Of a stretch of 11,932 nt of DNA, positions 6,197 to 11,932 are shown piece after piece. Position 1 is the first letter of the stretch, and each line of letters opens with the position of its first letter. A program made the position numbers and the translations under genes. This stretch comes from Clostridiales bacterium UBA735 (lineage in GTDB: Bacteria > Bacillota > Clostridia > Oscillospirales > Oscillospiraceae). The stretch is taken from contig DBLB01000152.1 of NCBI GenBank assembly GCA_002298695.1, positions 1 to 11,932 on the forward strand. Reading direction: 5' to 3'. Below the pieces are notes generated by a model. The model ran no database searches and was not told where the DNA came from. It saw nothing but the letters and a program-made list of their open reading frames with translations.

Positions 6197-6228
6197 TTCC
6201 GCGGAGGCCGCGCCGCCGGAGCGCGGAA
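6197..6228 (+). repeat. Hairpin after the desulfidase-family gene
   Basis: TTCCGCG (6197-6203) pairs with CGCGGAA (6222-6228) around a GC-rich loop that can pair further. It begins one base after the stop codon. No T run follows, so it is at most a weak terminator, and read-through into the next gene is likely. Confidence 0.4.
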
Positions 6229-6294
6229 TATGCCTGTACTAAGGGCCGCTTTCCCCTCATATAGTGTTCCAAACGAACAAAACGAGGTGGAAAC

Positions 6295-6906
6295 ATGGAC
6301 TATACAGGCAATCATATCACCCTTTGCGGCACACTCTGTGCGCTGCCGGAATACTCGCACAGCAACCACGAACGGCGCTTTTTCCGCTTTTCGCTCGAGG
6401 TGGAGCGCCTGTCCGGCACGACGGATATTCTGCCCGTCGTGGCGGCGGAGGACGTGCTGACGGCGGCAGATCTGTTTGCGGGCGGGCGCTTCCTCGTCAC
6501 GGGGCAGGTGCGCTCGTTCAATTCCCGCGCCGAGACCGGGCGGCGGCTCATCATCTCCGTCTACGCCGAAACCGTCACGACCACGGAGCAGCCGCCGGAA
6601 AACGACGTCACGCTCACCGGCTCGATCTGCAAGCCGACAGTCCTGCGGCGGACGCCGCTCGGGCGCGAGATCTGCGACGTGATGCTCGCCGTGCCGCGCA
6701 TGTATCGCCGGACGGACTATCTGCCCTGCATTCTCTGGGGCCGCACGGCGCAGAGCGCCGCGCCGCTGCCCGTCGGGACACGCATCTCCATCGCCGGGCG
6801 GCTGCAGAGCCGCGCCTACATCAAGCTCCTGCCGGAGGGCGCGGAGGAGCGGACAGCCTACGAAATTTCCGCCATGCGGATGAAAATCCCGGAAGAAATT
6901 TCATAA
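6295..6906 (+). CDS. Tandem OB-fold single-stranded DNA-binding protein
   Basis: A 203-residue protein with two SSB/PriB-like OB folds. The second (about 104-197) is clear: NDVTLTGSICK, then YLPCILWGRTAQ with Trp148, then VGTRISIAGRLQSRAYIK, the usual 'W-G-k-t-A-e ... G-x-x-v-x-v-x-G-r-l-x-s-r' pattern of bacterial SSB. The first (about 5-97) follows the same order (ITLCGTL ... FFRFSLEV ... GGRFLVTGQVRSF) but is more diverged. Expected role: binding ssDNA during replication, repair or recombination. Unlike canonical SSB it lacks a Gly/Pro-rich linker and the acidic DDDIPF-type tail that recruits partner proteins; it ends KIPEEIS. It is not next to rpsF/rpsR as the housekeeping ssb usually is. 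Start ATG at 6295 follows GAGGTGG. A -10-like TATAGT lies at 6260-6265 but has no good -35. Confidence 0.85.
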   Translation: MDYTGNHITLCGTLCALPEYSHSNHERRFFRFSLEVERLSGTTDILPVVAAEDVLTAADLFAGGRFLVTGQVRSFNSRAETGRRLIISVYAETVTTTEQPPENDVTLTGSICKPTVLRRTPLGREICDVMLAVPRMYRRTDYLPCILWGRTAQSAAPLPVGTRISIAGRLQSRAYIKLLPEGAEERTAYEISAMRMKIPEEIS

Positions 6907-6974
6907 TCCCTGCAACGTGCAGTTTCCGAATTCGTCTATACAGATGAGCACACAAAAGAAAGGGGAACCCCAAT

Positions 6975-8042
6975 ATGAAATTGCAGCGCATTCTTGCCAT
7001 CCTCCTGAGCATTCTGCTGCTTGCGGCCATTGTGACCGGCTGCGCCGCGAGCACGCAAAACATGTCCGCCGACACGGCCTCCAGCGAGACCGCGCCGTCT
7101 GCGGCGCAGAACTGGAAAACGGAGAGCGCCGTTGTGGCGGAAGCGTGGGACTACGACAGCGCCGCTCCGGAATCGCCGGCAGAGTCCGAGACGGCCCTGG
7201 ATGACACGGCGGACACGAGCTTTACGACCAGCGCCGCGGGGAACGCGGAGCCGGACAGTGGCGATAACCAGTCGCTCTCGGACTACGCGGCGAAGATCAT
7301 CTACTCGGCGAACATCTCGGCGGAGACGACGAAATTTGACGAGGCCGTGGCGCGCATCGAGGCGATGGTCGCGAGCTATCAGGGCTTCGTGGAAAGCTCG
7401 AGCGTCTACGGCAATACGCGCTACAACGACGACGGAACGACCACCGTGGTCGACCGGCACGCGAGCTATGTGCTGCGCATCCCGGCGGACAAATTTGAGC
7501 AGTTCATGTCCGAGACCTCGTCCATCGGCAACGTTCTGTCCTCGAACCGCTACGCCGAGAACGTGACCTCGACGTACACGGACTATGAGGCGCGGCTTTC
7601 TTCGTTGCGGACGCAGGAGGAGCGGCTGCTGGCCATGCTGGAGAAGACCGAGGATGTGGAAAGCCTTGTCGCGCTCGAGGAGCGGCTGGCCGACGTCCGC
7701 TATGAGACAGAATCCATCGAGCGGAATCTGCGGAACATGGACATGCAGATCCGGTATTCGACCGTTTCCATTGATTTGGACGAGGTCGAGATCTACACGC
7801 CGACCGTGACCGTGCAGCGGACGTTCGGCGAGAAGTTCGCGGATGCGTTCTCCGACGGCTGGCACAGCTTCGGACGCGGGGTCCAGCGGTTCGTCCTCCG
7901 TCTGACGGAGGCGCTTCCCTCGCTGCTGCTCCTGGCCGTGATCGCAGTGGTGATCGTCCTGATCGTCCGGCGCAGCGTCCGGAAATACCGCGCCCGGCGG
8001 AGCGCGAAGCAGGCCGAAGAAAACGACCATCCGGCAACATAA
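6975..8042 (+). CDS. DUF4349 domain lipoprotein with C-terminal membrane helix
   Basis: A 355-residue surface protein. The lipoprotein signal ends at VTGC (Cys23). A Ser/Ala/Glu-rich linker reaches about residue 103. The DUF4349 domain (about 104-335) begins AAKIIYSANISAETTKFDEA and contains the family's GFVESSSVYGN and SYVLRIPADKFEQFM segments. A coiled coil of about 203-256 (EARLSSLRTQEERLLAMLEK onward) follows, then a transmembrane helix (314-331) and a basic tail (RRSVRKYRARR). The protein is thus tied to the membrane at both ends, with the coiled coil outside. DUF4349 function is unknown; the layout suggests an envelope scaffold or sensor. Start ATG at 6975 follows AAAGGGG with a 9-base gap. 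It lies 68 bases after the SSB-like gene and could be co-transcribed, though their functions show no clear link. Confidence 0.9.
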   Translation: MKLQRILAILLSILLLAAIVTGCAASTQNMSADTASSETAPSAAQNWKTESAVVAEAWDYDSAAPESPAESETALDDTADTSFTTSAAGNAEPDSGDNQSLSDYAAKIIYSANISAETTKFDEAVARIEAMVASYQGFVESSSVYGNTRYNDDGTTTVVDRHASYVLRIPADKFEQFMSETSSIGNVLSSNRYAENVTSTYTDYEARLSSLRTQEERLLAMLEKTEDVESLVALEERLADVRYETESIERNLRNMDMQIRYSTVSIDLDEVEIYTPTVTVQRTFGEKFADAFSDGWHSFGRGVQRFVLRLTEALPSLLLLAVIAVVIVLIVRRSVRKYRARRSAKQAEENDHPAT

Positions 8043-8061
8043 AATCTGCCTGATTGAACGC

Positions 8062-8082
8062 AAGGGGGCTTTTACCCCCCTT
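8062..8082 (+). terminator. Possible weak terminator after the DUF4349 gene
   Basis: AAGGGGG (8062-8068) pairs with CCCCCTT (8076-8082), 19 bases after the stop codon. What follows is CTCCATTCTC rather than a T run, so termination would be weak. The stronger terminator lies at 8124-8159. Confidence 0.4.
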
Positions 8083-8123
8083 CTCCATTCTCACAAAACT
8101 GCATTTCACCGTTTTGACAGTCT

Positions 8124-8159
8124 TTGCCCCCGATGCCTTTTGCATCGGGGGCAATTTTT
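8124..8159 (+). terminator. Intrinsic terminator for the DUF4349 transcript
   Basis: TTGCCCCCGATGC (8124-8136) and GCATCGGGGGCAA (8142-8154) make a perfect 13-bp stem with loop CTTTT, followed by five T residues on the plus strand. It touches the ygiQ stop codon (8158-8160). On the minus strand no T run follows it, so it is mainly a plus-strand terminator. Confidence 0.85.
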
Positions 8160-10053
8160 ATCCGTTTCTGCGCGCTGCACGCTTTGACACGGAGCGCTTT
8201 GCCGGGGCAGGTCTGCCGGAGACGGAGGGCTTCTGCGGTTTTGCGGACGGCTTTCCGCCGTGCGGCGGGCGGATGAGGCAGGCCGGGCCGGTCCCGATGA
8301 GATCGGTGCGGTCTGCCAGCGTCAGCGCCTCGAGGACGAGCCTGTAATTTTTCGGGTCTTTGTACTGCATGAGCGCGCGCTGCATGGCCTTTTCGTGCGG
8401 ATTGCGCGGCACGTAGACCGGCTGCATCGTGCGCGGGTCGAGACCGGTATAGTACATGACGGTCGAGAGCGTGGAGGGCGTGGGATAGAAATCCTGCACC
8501 TGCTCCGGCTGATGGTTGATGTCGCGGAGGTATTCCGCCAGCTTCACGGCCTCGGCCATCGTACAGCCGGGGTGCGACGACATGAGATAGGGCACGACAT
8601 ACTGGTTCATGTGTGCCTGCTGATTGAGGGTCTGATACTTCCGCACAAACTGCTCATAGACCGCGTGGCGCGGCTTGCCCATGTATCTCAGCACCTCGTC
8701 CGAAACATGCTCCGGTGCGACCTTGAGCTGGCCGGAGATGTGATAGCGCACCAGCTCCTTGAAAAACACGTCCGACGGGTCGGCCAGCAGATAGTCAAAG
8801 CGGATGCCGCTGCGGATGAAGACCTTCTTCACGCCCGGCACCTTGCGCAGCTTCCGCAGCAGCGTCAGATAGTCCGTGTGGTCGGCGATGAGATTTTTGC
8901 AGGGGGATGGGAAGAGGCACTGCCGGTTCGGACACGCGCCGCGTGTCAGCTGCTTTTTACACGCCGGCTGGCGGAAATCCGCCGTCGGGCCGCCCACATC
9001 GTGGATGTAGCCCTTGAAATCCTTCTCGTGCGTGAGGTTCTCCGCCTCGCGGAGGATGGATTCGTGCGAGCGGGACTGGATGATGCGCCCCTGATGGAAC
9101 GTCAGCGCGCAGAAATTGCATGCGCCGAAGCAGCCGCGGCAGGAGGTCAGACTGAATTTGATCTCCGAGATCGCGGGCACGCCGCCGGCCTTTTCGTAGC
9201 TCGGGTGATACGTCCGCGCATAGGGCAGATCGTAGATGCGGTCCATCTCGGCCTGCGAAAGCGGCTTCTGCGGCGGGTTCTGCACGACGAACTCGCGGTC
9301 ACTGTACGGCTCGATGAGCCGCTTGGCCGAGAACGGGTCGGTATTCTGATATTGCAGGTAAAAGCTCCTGGCGTAGACCGATTTGTCCGCCTGCATCGCG
9401 GGATAGGACGGGAGCGTGATGGCGGGCAGGTCGTCCGGGGCCTCGCGGGCACGGAAAACCGTCCCGTCGATGTACGTGATGTCCCGCACGTCCATCCCGT
9501 CGTTCAGCGCGTTTGCCACCTCGACGACCGCGCGCTCGCCCATGCCGTAGATCAGCAGATCCGCCTGGGAATCCAGCAGCACCGAGCGCTTGAGCTTATC
9601 CGACCAGTAGTCATAGTGCGCAAGCCTCCGGAGGCTTGCCTCGATGCCGCCGATGATGACCGGCACATCCCGGAACGTCTGGCGGATGAGGTTGCAGTAG
9701 ACGGTCACGGCATAGTCCGGCCGCTTGCCCATCACGCCGCCCGGCGTGTAGGCGTCCGTCTGCCGGTGCTTTTTCGAGACGGAATAGTGATTCACCATTG
9801 AGTCCATGTTGCCGCCCATGACAAGGAAGCCAAGGCGGGGGCGGCCCAGCGCCGCGACGGACGCCGGATTTTTCCAGTCCGGCTGCGAAATGATCCCGAC
9901 CTTGTAGCCAGCATCCTCGAGGACGCGCGAAATGATCGCGTGGCCGAACGAGGGATGGTCGACATACGCGTCGCCGATGAGGTAGACAAAGTCGCACTGC
10001 GTCCAGCCGCGCCGCTTCAGATCTGATTTTGAAATGGGCAAAAATTCCGCCAT
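8158..10053 (-). CDS. ygiQ: YgiQ family radical SAM protein
   Basis: A 631-residue cytoplasmic [4Fe-4S] radical S-adenosylmethionine protein. The N-terminal part (about 1-290) carries family segments WTQCDFVYLIGDAYVDHPSFG, GGNMDSMVNHY and IIGGIEASLRRLAHYDYW. The radical SAM cluster motif is CFGACNFC (Cys308, Cys312, Cys315), preceded by Cys305. It is followed by HDVGGPTADF and a second Cys-rich segment, CKKQLTRGACPNRQC. The C-terminal part contains LKVAPEHVSD and QVQDFYPTP, both typical of YgiQ. The reaction is not known. It is shorter than E. coli YgiQ, as usual in Firmicutes, and ends in a basic Lys/Pro/Ser/Arg tail of about 40 residues. Start ATG at 10053 is chosen over 10080 because of GGAGG 6 bases upstream and because the promoter lies just before. 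It has its own promoter and lies 59 bases after the peptidoglycan-binding gene on the same strand. Confidence 0.95.
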   Translation of the reverse strand: MAEFLPISKSDLKRRGWTQCDFVYLIGDAYVDHPSFGHAIISRVLEDAGYKVGIISQPDWKNPASVAALGRPRLGFLVMGGNMDSMVNHYSVSKKHRQTDAYTPGGVMGKRPDYAVTVYCNLIRQTFRDVPVIIGGIEASLRRLAHYDYWSDKLKRSVLLDSQADLLIYGMGERAVVEVANALNDGMDVRDITYIDGTVFRAREAPDDLPAITLPSYPAMQADKSVYARSFYLQYQNTDPFSAKRLIEPYSDREFVVQNPPQKPLSQAEMDRIYDLPYARTYHPSYEKAGGVPAISEIKFSLTSCRGCFGACNFCALTFHQGRIIQSRSHESILREAENLTHEKDFKGYIHDVGGPTADFRQPACKKQLTRGACPNRQCLFPSPCKNLIADHTDYLTLLRKLRKVPGVKKVFIRSGIRFDYLLADPSDVFFKELVRYHISGQLKVAPEHVSDEVLRYMGKPRHAVYEQFVRKYQTLNQQAHMNQYVVPYLMSSHPGCTMAEAVKLAEYLRDINHQPEQVQDFYPTPSTLSTVMYYTGLDPRTMQPVYVPRNPHEKAMQRALMQYKDPKNYRLVLEALTLADRTDLIGTGPACLIRPPHGGKPSAKPQKPSVSGRPAPAKRSVSKRAARRNG

Positions 10054-10082
10054 ACCCTGCCTCCAACGTACTTTCTGCACCC

Positions 10083-10091
10083 ATTATAGCA
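10083..10091 (-). promoter_or_regulatory. Extended -10 promoter of ygiQ
   Basis: On the minus strand TGCTATAAT, a perfect -10 hexamer (10083-10088) with the TGn extension. No good -35 is present at 16-18 bases, which the extended -10 can make up for. Predicted start near 10076 gives a leader of about 23 bases with GGAGG at 10060-10064. Confidence 0.6.
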
Positions 10092-10112
10092 GAGCATGGC
10101 GAAAAAAGATAG

Positions 10113-10655
10113 TCAGACTGTGCCCGCAGGCCGGTCCCCGTCGCCGCTGGTCAGGGCGTAGAGGCTGCTGAGGTGCTCCCAGGTCGTCTGGTCGATGCTG
10201 CCGCTGTCCGGCAGGCCGCAGAGGCGCTGGAGTGTCTGCACAGCAGCGACGGACGCCGCGCCGTGCGTCCCGTCGACCGGCAGCGGCGGGAAATTGGAAA
10301 ACCTGAGGCAGAGCGCGGCGAGCATGCCCTGAATGAGATACAGATGCAGGTTCTCCTGCCCGGCGTCGATGGTCTGCTGCGGCTGCCAGCGGATGCGCAG
10401 CGCTCCGAGCGGCAGGACGGCGCTGCCAAGCTCCAGATAGGCGCCGACGATCTCATTCCAGGTCGCCTGATCGGTAACGCCGGTGGCCGGCAGGCCGCGG
10501 CGGGATTGGAACGCGGCGACGGCAGCCTCGGTGTCCGGGCCGTAGATGCCGTCCGGGACGACGACGGGCAGCAGCTCCTCTGCTGCGGCAATGACGCGCA
10601 GCATCGTTTGCAGGCTGCGGATGGGGCGGCCGAGGTAAGCAGAAGCATCGTTCAT
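10113..10655 (-). CDS. Tandem peptidoglycan-binding domain protein
   Basis: A 180-residue protein made almost only of two PG_binding_1-type domains: about 8-73 (RPIRSLQTMLRVIAA, VDG-like VPDGIYGPDTEAAVAAFQ, LPATGVTDQATWNEI) and about 101-167 (LIQGMLAALCLRF, PVDGTHGAASVAAVQTLQ, LPDSGSIDQTTWEHL). The repeated 'DG-x-x-G-x-x-t-x-x-A-V-x-x-f-Q ... G-x-x-d-x-x-T-W' pattern is the family mark. There is no signal peptide, membrane helix or catalytic domain. ATG at 10655 is chosen because GGAGGT lies 6 bases before it; a GTG one codon upstream (10658) is possible. The start overlaps the stop of the upstream SpoIID-domain gene in TGATG, so translation is probably coupled and the proteins probably work together. 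No clear terminator was seen after it. Role unknown; a spore or cell-wall partner is inferred. Confidence 0.88.
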   Translation of the reverse strand: MNDASAYLGRPIRSLQTMLRVIAAAEELLPVVVPDGIYGPDTEAAVAAFQSRRGLPATGVTDQATWNEIVGAYLELGSAVLPLGALRIRWQPQQTIDAGQENLHLYLIQGMLAALCLRFSNFPPLPVDGTHGAASVAAVQTLQRLCGLPDSGSIDQTTWEHLSSLYALTSGDGDRPAGTV

Positions 10656-11899
10656 CACAGCACCTCCGGATCCCGCATGCCGCCGGAGAGCGCCATGCCC
10701 GGGAACTGCACAAAGCGGGTGGAATCCTGATAGCGGGAACCGGCGGGCTGCTGCCCGTGGAAGGCCGCGGCAGGGACCGTCGCCTCGCCGGGGAAGGATG
10801 AGAACGGAAACAGCGTGTCGCTGTCAAAGACGGTGGTGCTGATGCCGCGGAACTGGGCGTAGATGTCGTCCCAGGCCGCGCGGTCGACCGTGCCGGTCTC
10901 CGGGAGGCCGGCGTAGCGCTGGAACGCGGAGACGGCCTGCGCCGTTTCGTCGCCGTAGGTGCCCGTGATGGCGGGGGCCGGGACTTCCGGAATGAACTCG
11001 GCGATCACGGAGAGCATGTATTGCAGGTGCGTGACCTTGCCGCCCGTCTCGTCCGGCTCGATGGACTCCGGATATTCCCACGAAAAGCCGAGGAACGTCT
11101 GCCCCTCGGAGCGGAGCTCGCCGAGCTTGTTGACCGCGACGTAGAGTAGGATCAGCTTATACCACGTCGCCTGCCCGACAACGCCGTCCACGGTCAGGGA
11201 AAAGATGGACTGAAAGGCGCGGACGGCTGCATCGGTCGCCGCGCCGAACACGCCGTCGACCGTGACCTTCGGGATGGCCGGATAGTTCTGCGAGATGCGG
11301 TTCAGCTCGATCTGGATGCGTGACACGTTCTGCCCGATATCCCCCTGCCGCAGCGGCGTGCCGGGGTAGGAATTGCCGACGTCCTCAACCGGGACGTTGC
11401 GGACGATCTCCAGATTGTCGCCGTAGTAGGTGCGCAGGATCTCGGCGGCGCTTGCGCCCTGCTGGGCCAGAGACTGCGATCCCCACTGGCTGAGGCCGTC
11501 GCAGGTGGTCGTGGTGCCGTTGCAGAACTTCGCGGCCAGGGGTTCAATAAAACCGGCGTAGCGGAGGTAGCTGTTGAAAATTTCGTCGACGATCTGTACG
11601 ACGTTTTCAAAGAGGCTGCGGCCCTGGATGTACTTCTGATCAATGGCTGTGGAGTTCGTGATGCTGAAGCTGTAGCCGCGGCTGGGATAATATTCGGTAT
11701 AGATGCGGTTGAGCGCGAAGGAAATGATGGCCAGCGTGTTGGCGACGATGGCGGGTTCTTCCCATGTGGGGTAAATTTCGCTGCAAACGACGTTTTTGAT
11801 GTAGTCCGGGAACGCGACAGTCACATTTTCGGCGCTGGCCGACGGCGCGCCGAGATGGACAACGATCGTCTCCGGAATGACGGGATAGACGGTGGGCAT
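10655..11899 (-). CDS. SpoIID-domain protein with two peptidoglycan-binding domains
   Basis: A 414-residue protein. Residues about 20-165 form a SpoIID/LytB-like domain: SEIYPTWEEPAIVANTLAI (40-58, with Glu41 at the place of the catalytic Glu in SpoIID lytic transglycosylases), ALNRIYTEYYPSRGYSF (62-78), then CNG and C133 with GLSQWGSQSLAQQGASAAEILRTYYG ending the domain (the family's 'SQxG...A...G.s..eIL.xYY'). Two PG_binding_1 domains follow, about 185-256 and 287-352, then a Pro/Phe-rich tail of about 60 residues. SpoIID cleaves glycan strands during spore engulfment; here the wall-binding domains suggest a glycan-acting or spore-envelope protein. No signal peptide or membrane anchor is visible, which is odd for a wall enzyme. 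Start ATG at 11899 has a near-perfect site, AAGGAGGT, 6 bases upstream. Its stop overlaps the next start (TGATG). Exact activity is inferred. Confidence 0.88.
   Translation of the reverse strand: MPTVYPVIPETIVVHLGAPSASAENVTVAFPDYIKNVVCSEIYPTWEEPAIVANTLAIISFALNRIYTEYYPSRGYSFSITNSTAIDQKYIQGRSLFENVVQIVDEIFNSYLRYAGFIEPLAAKFCNGTTTTCDGLSQWGSQSLAQQGASAAEILRTYYGDNLEIVRNVPVEDVGNSYPGTPLRQGDIGQNVSRIQIELNRISQNYPAIPKVTVDGVFGAATDAAVRAFQSIFSLTVDGVVGQATWYKLILLYVAVNKLGELRSEGQTFLGFSWEYPESIEPDETGGKVTHLQYMLSVIAEFIPEVPAPAITGTYGDETAQAVSAFQRYAGLPETGTVDRAAWDDIYAQFRGISTTVFDSDTLFPFSSFPGEATVPAAAFHGQQPAGSRYQDSTRFVQFPGMALSGGMRDPEVL
10662..10667 (-). promoter_or_regulatory. Ribosome binding site at the TGATG junction
   Basis: GGAGGT on the minus strand inside the last codons of the SpoIID-domain gene, 6 bases before ATG at 10655. 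It fixes the start of the tandem peptidoglycan-binding protein and supports translational coupling. Confidence 0.75.
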
Positions 11900-11911
11900 G
11901 GGAGCACCTCC

Positions 11912-11932
11912 TTACAGATCCTGCGGCGGGAT
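11912..11932 (-). CDS. Possible C-terminal end of an upstream operon gene (6 codons)
   Basis: Reading minus from the window edge, ATC CCG CCG CAG GAT CTG TAA would end a protein in IPPQDL. The TAA overlaps the ribosome site of the SpoIID-domain gene (TAAGGAGGT), the close packing expected inside an operon. Too short to name, and the frame could be chance. Confidence 0.35.
   Translation of the reverse strand: MPPQDL

Noticed and set aside
6936..8063. Minus-strand open frame of 375 codons opposite the DUF4349 gene
   Set aside because: Shadow frame with His/Arg/Val-rich translation and no family match; the plus strand has a signal peptide, domain and membrane helix.
8260..9801. Long plus-strand open frame of 513 codons opposite ygiQ
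   Set aside because: Antisense shadow of a full-length YgiQ with an intact CxxxCxxC motif; composition is rich in Arg/His/Val with no domain.

Overview
The window looks like chromosome of a GC-rich, low-oxygen Firmicute, most likely a gut-type Clostridia of the Oscillospiraceae/Ruminococcaceae kind. This is an inference from protein style: a clostridial-type MATE pump, a DUF4349 lipoprotein, a short YgiQ radical SAM protein, an iron-sulfur UPF0597 enzyme, and SpoIID/peptidoglycan-binding proteins of the sort found in spore formers. Shine-Dalgarno sites are strong and Gram-positive in style, and intrinsic terminators are common. No phage, transposon, CRISPR or RNA gene is visible, so this reads as core or near-core chromosome.

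Layout. 1-232 (-) is the start of a MATE efflux pump cut by the window edge. Its leader holds a promoter followed by a perfect terminator hairpin just before the ribosome site. Divergent from it, 471-1631 (+) is a lipoprotein polysaccharide deacetylase (CE4/NodB). It is followed by 1747-2787 (+), a WG-repeat-like lipoprotein, and 2821-3210 (+), a small DUF2500 membrane protein. A bidirectional terminator at 3277-3303 separates these from murA (3315-4607, -), which uses a TTG start. The 313-base gap 4608-4920 holds divergent promoters for murA and for a cysteine desulfidase/serine dehydratase-like [Fe-S] enzyme (4921-6195, +). Then come a tandem OB-fold ssDNA-binding protein (6295-6906, +) and a DUF4349 lipoprotein (6975-8042, +).

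After a convergent hairpin-rich gap, the rest lies on the minus strand. The YgiQ radical SAM protein (8158-10053) has its own extended -10 promoter. Upstream of it is a translationally coupled pair: a SpoIID-domain protein with two peptidoglycan-binding domains (10655-11899) and a small protein made of two such domains (10113-10655). A few codons of a probable further operon member lie at the right edge.

Functionally the window leans towards the cell envelope: a committed step of peptidoglycan synthesis (murA), glycan deacetylation, three surface lipoproteins, and peptidoglycan-binding/SpoIID proteins. One [Fe-S] amino-acid enzyme and one radical SAM protein fit an anaerobic lifestyle. I see no obviously new multi-gene system. 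The best leads are the terminator inside the MATE leader and the SpoIID/peptidoglycan-binding pair that lacks any signal peptide.
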